Assembly (NCBI GenBank): GCA_023664945.1
Contig: JAMPER010000007.1
Span: 1 to 48,217, forward strand
Length of the DNA stretch: 48,217 nt
Direction of reading: 5' to 3'
Origin: Alistipes senegalensis
Lineage (GTDB): Bacteria; Pseudomonadota; Gammaproteobacteria; Burkholderiales; Burkholderiaceae_D
Part shown: in pieces, positions 1 to 7,448 of the stretch
Position numbering within the stretch: position 1 is the stretch's first letter
How the letters are laid out: every line of letters starts with the position of its first letter
The notes under the pieces: model-generated
Seen by the model: the letters and a program-made list of their open reading frames with translations, nothing else
Told to the model about the DNA's origin: nothing
Databases searched by the model: none
Translations under genes and position numbers: made by a program

Positions 1-26
1 CGAATCTGTAGGATGGTTGTTCCGGA

Positions 27-66
27 CCCCGGCAAACTTAAGGGTTTGTCGGGGTTTGCTTTTTTT
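27..66 (+). terminator. Rho-independent terminator of a gene left of the window
   Basis: An 11-bp stem (27-37 with 44-54, one G-T pair) with a 6-nt loop is followed by a T-rich tract (55-66) on the plus strand. It should end a rightward gene whose coding part lies before position 1. The minus-strand reading has no T-tract, so it is not the terminator of ratA. Confidence 0.8.
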
Positions 67-117
67 AGCGGATGCCTGTTCGATGTTCCGGCAGTTTGTG
101 TGCGATGTATGGGGAGT

Positions 118-552
118 TTAGCCGTATAGTTGCCTGGCACGCTCATGGAAGGCGTCAACCAGGGTAAGGGAGACCATATCGAAGACGGGTGCCAGCATTT
201 TTTCAAAGAACCAGCCGGAAAATTCGTAGTTGAGTTCGAGGTCAACCCGGCTGTATCCGTTGGGCAGGGGGGTGAAGTGCCAGGTGCCGTCAAGGCGTTT
301 GAAGGGGCCTTTTTCCAGGCGCATGCTGATGGATTGCGGCGCTATGTTGCGGTTGCGGGTGGTAAAGCTGGGTGAAAATCCGTGAAAATCAATGACCAGG
401 GTAGCCAGTATGGTTTGCCCATCGCCTGAAGGCTGAACGGATGTTTTGGCGCACCAGGGCAGAAATGCCGGATATTGCGCAATATCTTCGACCAGGGCAT
501 ACATTTGTTCGGCACTGTAGCCAACAACAGCTGTTTTGCGGATGCTTGTCAT
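118..552 (-). CDS. ratA: RatA/COQ10-like START-domain protein
   Basis: This 144-residue protein belongs to the polyketide cyclase/START family that includes E. coli RatA and mitochondrial Coq10. The family has been described as a ribosome-association toxin and, in the Coq10 branch, as a ubiquinone-binding chaperone. The N-terminal pattern with EDIAQYPAFLPWC and the C-terminal helix (FDMVSLTLVDAFHERARQLYG region) are characteristic. It is divergent from smpB, with only 59 bp between the two ATG codons; the ratA-smpB pairing is conserved in many proteobacteria. No antitoxin-like partner is adjacent, so a toxin role is not supported by context. The family call is firm; which biochemical role applies here is open. 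Confidence 0.9.
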   Translation of the reverse strand: MTSIRKTAVVGYSAEQMYALVEDIAQYPAFLPWCAKTSVQPSGDGQTILATLVIDFHGFSPSFTTRNRNIAPQSISMRLEKGPFKRLDGTWHFTPLPNGYSRVDLELNYEFSGWFFEKMLAPVFDMVSLTLVDAFHERARQLYG

Positions 553-611
553 GAAAACGGTAATGTTTTGATAGAATGCTTTTTCTGCCGACAGGAGAAT
601 CAGGCCCGACC

Positions 612-1061
612 ATGACTATAACCGATAATAAAAAAGCCTTTCATGATTATTTTATTGAGGAGCGCTTTGAGGCGGGGATGGTCCTGGAGGGATGGGAGGT
701 GAAAGCTATCCGGGCCGGGCGGGTCCAGTTAAAGGAGGCGTATGTGATCGTGCGGAGCGGGGAGCTGTTTCTTCTGGGGTCGCATATCAGTCCGCTGCCG
801 ACGGCTTCTACGCATGTTAAGCCTGATCCGGTGCGTACCCGCAAGCTGCTCTTGCATGCTTCGGAGATCAGCAAGCTGATTGGCCGTGTGGAGCGGGCCG
901 GATATACGCTGGTTCCGCTGAATCTGCATTATTTGCGCGGGCGGATCAAGTGCGAGATTGGGCTGGCGAAGGGCAAGAAGCAGTATGACAAGCGTGATAT
1001 GTTAAAAGAGCGCGACTGGCAGCGGGAACAACAGCGCATTATGAAGCAGAACAGGCGGTAG
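612..1061 (+). CDS. smpB: SsrA-binding protein SmpB
   Basis: SmpB binds tmRNA and brings it to stalled ribosomes for trans-translation. The 149-residue product starts [17 protein letters not shown] and has the SmpB beta-barrel signature ([31 protein letters not shown]) and the basic C-terminal tail ([10 protein letters not shown] to the end) that enters the decoding site. An upstream in-frame ATG at 576 would add 12 residues not found in the family, so 612 is preferred. The nearest Shine-Dalgarno (AGGAG, 593-597) lies 14 nt away, a long spacing. A TAGAAT hexamer at 572-577 could be the -10 element, but no good -35 was found. The gene is convergent with hscB, 29 bp apart. Confidence 0.96.
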   Translation: MTITDNKKAFHDYFIEERFEAGMVLEGWEVKAIRAGRVQLKEAYVIVRSGELFLLGSHISPLPTASTHVKPDPVRTRKLLLHASEISKLIGRVERAGYTLVPLNLHYLRGRIKCEIGLAKGKKQYDKRDMLKERDWQREQQRIMKQNRR

Positions 1062-1090
1062 CGGGCCAGACGGATCGCTGCGTGTGTTGT

Positions 1091-1579
1091 TCAGGCTTTG
1101 TCCGGTTCTTCGAGCCTGTCAAAGGCAAAGCTGATTTCTTCGGCAAATTTATCAAGGAATCCGGTTTTTGCAATTTCCTGCCGGGCGGTGGCAAATTCCC
1201 GGGCATGAAGTGTGTGCCTTATTTTTTCAAGTTGTTGAAAGAGCTGTTGGCGCAGGCGTTTATCCAATTCTTCCAGCTTATCCAGCCTTTTTTCCAGGAG
1301 GGCTTCGTCCAGCTGATTGCGCCAGGTGATTTGTTCCATCAAAAATTCAGGCGGCAAAGACAGGGTTGTGCCGGTTTTGGGCGGGAAGCCGTTGAGGCTG
1401 CAAAGGCAGGCTGCCCGTTTGAGCGGCTGGCGCAGCGTTTGGTAGGCTTCGTCAACCAGGGCGGCGGGTTGTGCAGGGCAGGGGTGTTCCCGGTATTTTT
1501 TGTAAGCTTTTTCAAGCGCTGCCCTGTTAAGGTCAAATTGTTCCGGCAAGCCGAAGAGGGAAAAGGGGCTGGTTATCAC
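1091..1579 (-). CDS. hscB: HscB-like co-chaperone with degenerate J-domain
   Basis: HscB normally delivers IscU to the Hsp70 HscA and stimulates its ATPase through a J-domain HPD motif. This 162-residue protein keeps the HscB frame: SLFGLP near the N-terminus, EAYQTLRQPLKRAACLCSLNG at the end of the J-domain, and the C-terminal helical IscU-binding domain (FLMEQ onwards). The J-domain appears about 14 residues shorter than in E. coli HscB, and the HPD position reads HPC (residues 32-34). The frame is open throughout, so this is not a simple frameshift. The start is GTG, 15 nt after iscU, with no clear Shine-Dalgarno. No hscA or fdx follows, although hscB-hscA-fdx is the usual order; the next gene is the convergent smpB. 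Family call firm, chaperone function doubtful. Confidence 0.85.
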   Translation of the reverse strand: MITSPFSLFGLPEQFDLNRAALEKAYKKYREHPCPAQPAALVDEAYQTLRQPLKRAACLCSLNGFPPKTGTTLSLPPEFLMEQITWRNQLDEALLEKRLDKLEELDKRLRQQLFQQLEKIRHTLHAREFATARQEIAKTGFLDKFAEEISFAFDRLEEPDKA

Positions 1580-1594
1580 GGTTCGCAGGAAGGG

Positions 1595-1987
1595 TTATTT
1601 TTCCTTGCCATGATGCTGCCGGTAATCGGCGATGGCGGCTTTTAAGGCGTCTTCTGCCAGGATGGCGCAATGGATTTTTGCGGCAGGCAGGGCAAGTTCG
1701 CGGGCAATTTCCGTAGTGGTGAGGGCAAGGGCTTCTTCCAGGGTTTTGCCGGTTATCCATTCTGCTGCCAGTGAGCTGGAAGCGATGGCTGCCGGGCAGC
1801 CATAGGTTTTGAAGCGGGCTTCTTCTATTTTTCCCTGGGGGGTGACCTGGATTTGCAGGCGGGTGACTTGTCCGATTTCGGGGGAACCTGCTGTGCCGGT
1901 ACCCACGCAGGGGGTGCTTTTATCAAAAGCGCCGGCGTGGCGCGGGTTTTCAAAGTGATCCTGTATTTTTTCCGAATAGGTTGTCAT
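1595..1987 (-). CDS. iscU: IscU-like Fe-S scaffold with altered ligand set
   Basis: IscU is the scaffold on which IscS-derived sulfur and iron form [2Fe-2S] clusters. The 130-residue protein aligns without gaps to E. coli IscU through the core ([52 protein letters not shown]). Two of the three ligand cysteines are present (C64 and C107). The first, E. coli Cys37, is Ile38 here, and the neighbouring Asp39 is Gln40. The HscA recognition motif LPPVK reads LPAAK (about 100-104). A new cysteine, C27, lies eleven residues before the lost one. The start codon overlaps the iscS stop by 4 nt (ATGA), which suggests translational coupling. The family is clear; scaffold function by the standard mechanism is not. 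Confidence 0.9.
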   Translation of the reverse strand: MTTYSEKIQDHFENPRHAGAFDKSTPCVGTGTAGSPEIGQVTRLQIQVTPQGKIEEARFKTYGCPAAIASSSLAAEWITGKTLEEALALTTTEIARELALPAAKIHCAILAEDALKAAIADYRQHHGKEK

Positions 1988-3228
1988 GCGCGGCTTTCTG
2001 TGCGTTTTGCTTTATATTCATCCCACAGGGGGGAAAGTTCGCGCAGGCGGGCAATCTGGGTTGCCAGCAGACTGACGGCGTAATCAATATCGGCTTCTGT
2101 TGTAAAACGGCCCATGGTAAAGCGGATTGAGCTGTGTGCCAGTTCGGGGTTCCGCCCGATGGCTCGCAGGACATGGGAGGGTTCACGGGTTGCCGAGGTG
2201 CAGGCCGAGCCGGAAGAGACGGCGATGCCTTTTAGCGCCATCATGAGCGCTTCGCCCTGGATATAGGGGAAGCTGGCATTGATGTTGTGGGGAATGCGCT
2301 GCGTCATATCGCCGTTAAAGAGGATGGCCTCTATACCGGCCAGCCCGGCGGCAAGACGGGCTGCCAGTTTGCGGATGCAGGCGATTTCCGTTGTCATTTC
2401 CTGGCGGGCAATGCGGAAGGCTTCGCCCATGCCGACCAGCTGATGGGTTGCCAGCGTCCCGGAACGCAGGCCTTGTTCATGGCCGCCGCCGTGCATTTGG
2501 GTTATCAGGCGTGCCTTTGGTTTACGCCGGACAAAAAGGGCGCCGATGCCTTTGGGGCCATAGACTTTGTGTGCCGTGATGGTAAGCAGGTCTATTGGGA
2601 CTTGTTGAAGGTTGATTTCCAGCTTGCCTGCTGCCTGTGCGGCGTCACAATGAAAGAGGATGCCGCTTTCCCGGCAGCATTCGGCAATTTCAGCTATGGG
2701 CTGGATAACGCCGATTTCATTGTTGACCCACATGACGGAGACGAGGATGGTATCCGGACGGATGGCTTGCTCGAGCTGCGCCAGGGTAATCAGGCCGTTT
2801 TCTCCGGGTGTGAGGATGGTGGTTTCAAATCCCTGGTTTTGCAGGGATTGTACGGTATCCAGTACGGCTTTATGTTCGGTGGCAACGGTAATGATGTGCC
2901 TGCCGCGATCCTTATAAGCCTGGGCTGCGCCTTTTATTGCCAGGTTGTTGCTTTCTGTCGCGCCGGATGTCCAGATGATTTCGTTGGGGCTGGCTTCGAT
3001 GAGCGCCGCGACATGGGCGCGTGCTGTTTCTACTGCCTGTGCGGCTTCCCAGCCATAGGCGTGGCTGCTGGAGGCGGCGTTGCCGAAATGATCACAGAGC
3101 CAGGGGATCATTTTTTCGGCTACGCGTGGATCAACTGGCGTGGTGGCGGCATAATCCAGATAGACAGGATGCCCTGTCTGCCGGGTTCTGCCTGGCAGAC
3201 AGACTGTTTTTTGTGCCGGTATGCTCAT
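1984..3228 (-). CDS. iscS: Cysteine desulfurase IscS
   Basis: This PLP enzyme converts cysteine to alanine and supplies persulfide sulfur for Fe-S clusters, tRNA thiolation and molybdopterin. The product has 414 residues; E. coli IscS has 404. It shows [18 protein letters not shown], the PLP lysine in [15 protein letters not shown], the [14 protein letters not shown] segment, and the mobile catalytic loop SSGSACTSA (Cys about 343). The N-terminus carries about 18 extra residues before YLDYAATTP. The C-terminus ends soon after LSPLWDEYK, so the conserved tail of group I IscS (ending IEWAHH in E. coli), which takes part in IscU docking, is absent. It sits between erpA and iscU rather than after iscR. 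The upstream gap is 85 bp, with a weak Shine-Dalgarno. Confidence 0.93.
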   Translation of the reverse strand: MSIPAQKTVCLPGRTRQTGHPVYLDYAATTPVDPRVAEKMIPWLCDHFGNAASSSHAYGWEAAQAVETARAHVAALIEASPNEIIWTSGATESNNLAIKGAAQAYKDRGRHIITVATEHKAVLDTVQSLQNQGFETTILTPGENGLITLAQLEQAIRPDTILVSVMWVNNEIGVIQPIAEIAECCRESGILFHCDAAQAAGKLEINLQQVPIDLLTITAHKVYGPKGIGALFVRRKPKARLITQMHGGGHEQGLRSGTLATHQLVGMGEAFRIARQEMTTEIACIRKLAARLAAGLAGIEAILFNGDMTQRIPHNINASFPYIQGEALMMALKGIAVSSGSACTSATREPSHVLRAIGRNPELAHSSIRFTMGRFTTEADIDYAVSLLATQIARLRELSPLWDEYKAKRTESRA

Positions 3229-3281
3229 GTTTTTTTACGCGGCCGGTGCGGTATGATGCCGATTATCCGCCTGCTGTTTGG

Positions 3282-3300
3282 GTCTGGCCGGATGCCAGAC
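3282..3300. repeat. Short inverted repeat between erpA and iscS
   Basis: GTCTGGC (3282-3288) and GCCAGAC (3294-3300) form a perfect 7-bp stem with a 5-nt loop in the 85-bp erpA-iscS gap. Neither side has a T-tract, so it is not a standard intrinsic terminator. It could be a processing or stability hairpin, or an operator. Function unknown. Confidence 0.4.
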
Positions 3301-3313
3301 TTGCTGCCGGTAG

Positions 3314-3667
3314 TCAGGCACAGGAGGAGCCGCAGCTACAGCCGCAGGTGCTGGTTACGTTCGGGTTTTTGATGACAAATTGTGCGCCATGCTCGTCTTC
3401 ACGGTAATCAATTTCCGCGCCAGCCAGGTATTGGTAGCTAACGGGGTCAATCAATAATTGCACGCCGTTTTTTGTCATGGTGGCATCGTCTTCATTGACG
3501 GTTTCATCAAAGGTGAACCCGTACTGGAAACCGGCGCAGCCGCCGCCCTGGATAAATACGCGAAGTTTGAGGGCAGGGTTGCCTTCTTCAGCGATCAGCT
3601 CGGCGACTTTTTTTGCCGCGCTGTCAGTGAAGTTAATGGGCGCCGGCATGTCAATGGCTGCATTCAT
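3314..3667 (-). CDS. erpA: A-type Fe-S carrier ErpA with Cys-rich tail
   Basis: ErpA is an A-type carrier that passes [4Fe-4S] clusters to client enzymes. The 117-residue protein has the core [21 protein letters not shown] and the ending [22 protein letters not shown]. coli ErpA has three ligand cysteines, in GGGC and CGC near the end. Here the C-terminal segment holds four cysteines instead of two, as if a CS unit had been added, with a further Cys as penultimate residue. A good Shine-Dalgarno (GGAG) precedes the ATG. Placement next to argC and near rplM-rpsI is the usual betaproteobacterial position of erpA, which favours ErpA over IscA. It is the only A-type carrier in the window. Confidence 0.92.
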   Translation of the reverse strand: MNAAIDMPAPINFTDSAAKKVAELIAEEGNPALKLRVFIQGGGCAGFQYGFTFDETVNEDDATMTKNGVQLLIDPVSYQYLAGAEIDYREDEHGAQFVIKNPNVTSTCGCSCGSSCA

Positions 3668-3733
3668 GTTGTTCTCCGGAAAAGAAAGATGCCGCCATTA
3701 TAAGCGACATGCTGTTTTCCTGCTTGATTGCCA

Positions 3734-4783
3734 TCATGGCATGACTGGGGCAGTAAGCAGCCCGGTTGTTTCGTTTAAGCCAAACATCAGGTTCATGCAC
3801 TGTACGCCTTGCCCGGCGGCGCCTTTGACCAGGTTGTCTTCCACGACAAGGATGACCAGCATATTGCTGTTTTTTGGGCGGTGCAGTGCGATACGCAGGT
3901 AATTGGAGCCCCTGACCGAACGGGTTTCGGGATGGCTGCCGGCGGGCATGACGTCAACAAAGGGATCGGTACGGTAGTGGTTTTCGTACAGGCTTTGAAT
4001 GTCCAGTTCGAGGGCGTCAGGCAATAGGGAGGCATATAGGGTGGAGTGGATGCCGCGAACCATGGGGGTGAGATGCGGCACAAAGGTCAGGCCGATTTCG
4101 CGCCGGTTTTTTGTCATGGCTTTGAGGCCCTGGACGATTTCGGGCTGGTGGCGGTGCCCTGATGCGCCGTAGGCATGGAAGTTGTCTGATGCTTCGGCCA
4201 GCAGCATGCCAACTTGCGCCCTTCTCCCCGCGCCGGAGGTGCCGGACTTGCAATCGGCAATCAGCCGTGTTTCATCGACAAGGGGTTTTTCCTGGCGAAG
4301 CAGAGGGGCGTATCCCAGCTGGACGCTGGTGGGGTAACAACCGGGAAGGCCAATGATTCTGGCTGTTTTGATGGCTTCCCGATTGATTTCCGGCAAGCCG
4401 TAAACTGCTTCTTTCTGAAGTTCGGGCTGCGAATGCGGCATACCGTACCACTCTTCGAATACCGCTGTGTCCCGGAAGCGAAAGTCGGCTGCCAGATCAA
4501 TGATTTTTACGCCGGCTGCCAGCAGTTCGGGCGCCTGTTTCATGGCGACTCCGTGGGGGGTGGCAAAAAAGACAACATCGCAGTTTTCAAGGCGGGTTTC
4601 TTCCGGCGAGGTAAAGGCCAGATCAACCAGCCCGCGCAGGGAGGGGTACATTTGCGCAACGGGCATGCCGCTTTCATTGCGTGATGTAATGGCGGTAAGC
4701 TGCGCCTGGGGGTGGGCAGAGAGCAGGCGGAGCAGTTCGATGCCGGTATAGCCGGTGCCGCCGACGATTCCAACCTTGATCAT
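3734..4783 (-). CDS. argC: N-acetyl-gamma-glutamyl-phosphate reductase
   Basis: ArgC carries out the third step of arginine synthesis, the NADPH-dependent reduction of N-acetylglutamyl phosphate to the semialdehyde. The 349-residue protein begins with the Rossmann motif [18 protein letters not shown] and has the catalytic cysteine in [15 protein letters not shown], plus [10 protein letters not shown] and the HRHQPEI segment that bears the catalytic histidine. Length matches the family. It is followed by erpA after 66 bp and may head the argC-erpA-iscS-iscU-hscB block. The only upstream gene on the strand, rpsI, is closed off by a strong terminator. Confidence 0.97.
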   Translation of the reverse strand: MIKVGIVGGTGYTGIELLRLLSAHPQAQLTAITSRNESGMPVAQMYPSLRGLVDLAFTSPEETRLENCDVVFFATPHGVAMKQAPELLAAGVKIIDLAADFRFRDTAVFEEWYGMPHSQPELQKEAVYGLPEINREAIKTARIIGLPGCYPTSVQLGYAPLLRQEKPLVDETRLIADCKSGTSGAGRRAQVGMLLAEASDNFHAYGASGHRHQPEIVQGLKAMTKNRREIGLTFVPHLTPMVRGIHSTLYASLLPDALELDIQSLYENHYRTDPFVDVMPAGSHPETRSVRGSNYLRIALHRPKNSNMLVILVVEDNLVKGAAGQGVQCMNLMFGLNETTGLLTAPVMP

Positions 4784-4815
4784 GGCAATTCTCGCTGTGG
4801 ATGAAAGATGGGCAC

Positions 4816-4844
4816 ATTGTAATGCCTGTTTTTGGCTTTTGCAT
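4816..4844 (-). promoter_or_regulatory. Candidate sigma-70 promoter for argC-erpA
   Basis: On the minus strand ATGCAA (4844-4839) is followed after 17 nt by TACAAT (4821-4816), 33 nt before the argC ATG. The -10 matches five of six consensus bases; the -35 is weak. It lies just downstream of the rpsI terminator, where a new promoter is expected. Confidence 0.45.
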
Positions 4845-4864
4845 AAAAGCAGGGCATTTTATGC

Positions 4865-4895
4865 AAAAAAGCCGCCAGTAACAGGTACTGGCGGC
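4865..4895 (-). terminator. Rho-independent terminator of rplM-rpsI
   Basis: A perfect 10-bp stem (4871-4880 with 4886-4895), 5-nt loop, then six T on the minus strand (4870-4865). It lies 45 nt after the rpsI stop and separates the ribosomal operon from argC. Confidence 0.92.
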
Positions 4896-4939
4896 CCAAA
4901 AAGATATACGGGCAAAGGCTGCCCGCAATTTTTGCCGGA

Positions 4940-5332
4940 TTAGCGTTTGGAGAACTGTTTTGCCCGGCGTGCTTTGCGCAGGCCGACTTTTTTCCGTTCT
5001 ACTTCACGCGCATCGCGGGTGATGAAACCGGCTTTGGACAGATCCGCTTTCAGGGCGGTATCGTAATCTACCAGCGCCCGGCTGATGCCGTGGCGAACGG
5101 CACCTGCCTGGCCGGATTCGCCGCCGCCCTGTACGTTGACCATGATGTCAAAACGTTCCAGGTTATCGGTCAGTTCCAGCGGCTGGCGGATGATCATCAG
5201 GCCAGTCTGGCGGGAGAAATATTCTTCGGCAGGTTTCCCGTTAACGGTGATTTTTCCGCTGCCGCTTTTGAGGAATACACGAGCCACTGCGCTTTTGCGA
5301 CGGCCGGTTCCATAATTGTAGTTACCGATCAT
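4940..5332 (-). CDS. rpsI: 30S ribosomal protein S9
   Basis: S9 is a small-subunit protein whose C-terminal tail reaches the P-site tRNA. The 130-residue product begins [20 protein letters not shown], has the [19 protein letters not shown] core and ends in the invariant AKQFSKR. It follows rplM after 9 bp in the classic rplM-rpsI operon. Nothing unusual seen. Confidence 0.99.
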   Translation of the reverse strand: MIGNYNYGTGRRKSAVARVFLKSGSGKITVNGKPAEEYFSRQTGLMIIRQPLELTDNLERFDIMVNVQGGGESGQAGAVRHGISRALVDYDTALKADLSKAGFITRDAREVERKKVGLRKARRAKQFSKR

Positions 5333-5341
5333 GTCAGCTCC

Positions 5342-5770
5342 TTAGATGTCGAGTGGCTTGGGTTGCTGGGCAGTATGCGGGTGGGTTTCACCGCCATATA
5401 CTTTCAGCTTCTTGATCATGGCATAGCCAAGCGGGCCTTTGGGCAGCATGCCCTTGACGGCTTTTTCCAGGGCACGGCCGGGAAAACGCTGCTGCATTTT
5501 TTCAAAGGTGGTTTCGTAGATGCCACCCGGATAGCCGCTGTGGGTATAGTATTTTTTATCGGTGTTTTTTGCGCCAGTTACCCGAAGCTTGCCTGCGTTG
5601 ACAACGATGATGTAATCGCCGGTATCAACGTGCGGGGTGTATTCCGGTTTGTGTTTGCCGCGCAGCCGGCGTGCCACTTCGCTGGCGACACGTCCGAGCA
5701 CCTTGTCGGTTGCGTCAATCACAAACCACTCGCGCTGGATCTCGTGATCCTTGGCGGAAAAGGTTTTCAT
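5342..5770 (-). CDS. rplM: 50S ribosomal protein L13
   Basis: L13 is an early-assembly protein of the large subunit. The 142-residue protein begins [20 protein letters not shown] and has the signature [27 protein letters not shown] (split here at residue 50 or so) and the [17 protein letters not shown] segment. It leads the rplM-rpsI operon with a consensus-like promoter about 100 nt upstream. The long leader could carry autoregulation, as known for other L13 operons, but no specific fold was recognised. Confidence 0.99.
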   Translation of the reverse strand: MKTFSAKDHEIQREWFVIDATDKVLGRVASEVARRLRGKHKPEYTPHVDTGDYIIVVNAGKLRVTGAKNTDKKYYTHSGYPGGIYETTFEKMQQRFPGRALEKAVKGMLPKGPLGYAMIKKLKVYGGETHPHTAQQPKPLDI

Positions 5771-5871
5771 GGTTTTATCCTATTAGTCTTGATGCGCTCA
5801 ATTGGGCGGTTCCGCCTTTTACTGCCAACGGACTCGGCCTTCTGTTTTCCCGAGCGTATGGGAAGCCTTGC

Positions 5872-5901
5872 ATTATAGATGCCGCGCTGGCTTGCAGTCA
5901 A
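5872..5901 (-). promoter_or_regulatory. Sigma-70 promoter of rplM-rpsI
   Basis: On the minus strand TTGACT (5901-5896), an 18-nt spacer and a perfect TATAAT (5877-5872), about 100 nt before the rplM ATG. This is the best promoter match in the window. Confidence 0.8.
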
Positions 5902-6003
5902 TTCATGTGACTGATTTTTCATGAAAAAGACAGGTTGTATTTGGTAAACGAAAGCCATTTGCGGTATGCTGGGTTCTTCTTTTTGTTTTTTTGCTTTTGC
6001 CAG

Positions 6004-6627
6004 ATGATACCGCTTGATGTGCTGCTGACTTATTTTGCCGCCTGCCTTATTTTGGCGGTGACGCCCGGGCCGGATAATATTTTTGTGTTGACCCAGGCGG
6101 CGCTTCGGGGCAGGAAGGCCGGGGTGCTGGTTGTGCTGGGATTATGCACGGGGCTGGTGGTGCATACTACAGCGGTGTCGCTGGGGGTTGCCGTGATTTT
6201 CCAGACGTCGGAGCTGGCTTTTACGCTGCTGAAACTGGCCGGGGCGGGATACCTGATTTATCTGGCGTGGGGGGCATTCAGGGCAGGCGCAACAGTGATT
6301 GACGGGGAAAAGAGCGCGTTGACGCATGCCCAGCTTTTTCGCCGGGGTATTATCATGAATGTGACGAATCCCAAGGTGACGATTTTCTTTCTGGCATTTC
6401 TGCCCCAGTTTGCAGACCCTTCAAGGGGGGCTTTGTCTCTTCAGATGATGCTGTTCGGCGGTTTGTTCATTGTATCGACGATTCTGGTTTTCGGGGCGAT
6501 TGCGCTGGCGGCAGGCTCGCTTGGCGAGTGGCTCAAACGGTCGGAGCGCGTCCAGAAAATCATGAACCGGGTGGCGGGGGCAGTTTTCCTTGGACTGGCA
6601 ACCAAACTGCTTTTGGCAGAAAGATAG
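6004..6627 (+). CDS. LysE/RhtB-family amino-acid exporter
   Basis: A 207-residue inner-membrane protein with the LysE/RhtB signature near the N-terminus (ILAVTPGPDNIFVLTQA) and NVTNPKVTIFFLAFLPQF in the middle, with about six hydrophobic segments. Members export lysine, threonine, homoserine lactones and similar small molecules; the substrate cannot be told from sequence. The first in-frame start at 5935 adds 23 residues not typical of the family, so the ATG at 6004 is preferred, although no clear Shine-Dalgarno precedes it. It is a lone gene, convergent with the ZIP transporter (14 bp apart). Confidence 0.88.
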   Translation: MIPLDVLLTYFAACLILAVTPGPDNIFVLTQAALRGRKAGVLVVLGLCTGLVVHTTAVSLGVAVIFQTSELAFTLLKLAGAGYLIYLAWGAFRAGATVIDGEKSALTHAQLFRRGIIMNVTNPKVTIFFLAFLPQFADPSRGALSLQMMLFGGLFIVSTILVFGAIALAAGSLGEWLKRSERVQKIMNRVAGAVFLGLATKLLLAER

Positions 6628-6641
6628 GTTTGCCAGGCTGG

Positions 6642-7409
6642 TTAGTGGATGTGGCTGTGTATGCCGTGGGTAATGATGAAAATGACGGCAATGCCTGCGG
6701 CAATCAGGATGATTTGATACAGAGAATCTTTGGGTCCGGTACGGCGCTGCATCTGGGGTATCAGGTCGCTGAGCGCAATATAGAGGAACCCGGCTGATGC
6801 CAAAGCCAGTATGTAAGGGATGAGGCTTTGCGCCCTGTCGAGGGCGTAGCAGCCGGTCAGGCCTCCTGTTACGGAGAGCAGGCGGCAAAACAGGTTGTAG
6901 ATGTAGGCTCGCATCCGTGAAAATCCGGCGTTGAGCAGGACGATGAAGTTGCCGACTTCGTGGGGAACTTCATGGGCAAAAACCGCCAGGCTGGTAACGA
7001 TGCCCAGATGGATGTCTGCCATGAAGGCCGCTGCGATCATGATGCCATCTGCAAAGTTGTGGAAGCCGTCGCCGATGAGGATCATCCAGCCGGCTGAGCC
7101 GTCGTGCCGCTGGCTACAGCCTGGTTCATGGCAGTGTGAATGCCGGAGCAGGGAGATTTTTTCGAGCAGGAAAAAGCCTAGGATGCCGCCCAGGAGTATG
7201 GCGAACAGGCCGGCAGGATCGTGCGTCATTTCAAATGCTTCCGGGAGGGCATGGAGGAAGGTTGTGGACAGCATGACGCCGATAGACAGGCTGACCATGC
7301 GTTCAATGGTATGGGACATGGCCGAAAATGACAGGATAGCGGCAATGGTCAGGCTGGCTGCGCCGGAAAGGAGAATGGCTGGCAAAACCCAGGCAAGTGC
7401 TGCGCCCAT
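6642..7409 (-). CDS. ZIP-family divalent metal transporter
   Basis: A 255-residue membrane protein of the ZIP family (zinc/iron permease), which brings divalent cations into the cytoplasm. The metal-binding helices are visible: GDGFHNFADGIMIAAAF and HEVPHEVGNFIVLLNAG, the paired His-rich motifs of helices IV and V. A His/Cys-rich cytoplasmic loop (HSHCHEPGCSQRHDG) lies between, as usual, and the protein ends in HGIHSHIH. About eight hydrophobic segments are seen. An AGGA element precedes the ATG by 7 nt. The metal is not determinable; zinc or iron is most likely. Confidence 0.9.
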   Translation of the reverse strand: MGAALAWVLPAILLSGAASLTIAAILSFSAMSHTIERMVSLSIGVMLSTTFLHALPEAFEMTHDPAGLFAILLGGILGFFLLEKISLLRHSHCHEPGCSQRHDGSAGWMILIGDGFHNFADGIMIAAAFMADIHLGIVTSLAVFAHEVPHEVGNFIVLLNAGFSRMRAYIYNLFCRLLSVTGGLTGCYALDRAQSLIPYILALASAGFLYIALSDLIPQMQRRTGPKDSLYQIILIAAGIAVIFIITHGIHSHIH

Positions 7410-7448
7410 GTCATGTTCCTGTCAGTTTGGCGGGGGTGTGGTACTGGT

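Noticed and set aside
118-1061. ratA-smpB as a toxin-antitoxin pair
   Set aside because: smpB is the trans-translation factor and the pairing is conserved housekeeping context; no antitoxin-like gene is present.
3282-3300. erpA-iscS hairpin as an intrinsic terminator
   Set aside because: No T-tract on either strand, and iscS-iscU have no other strong promoter.
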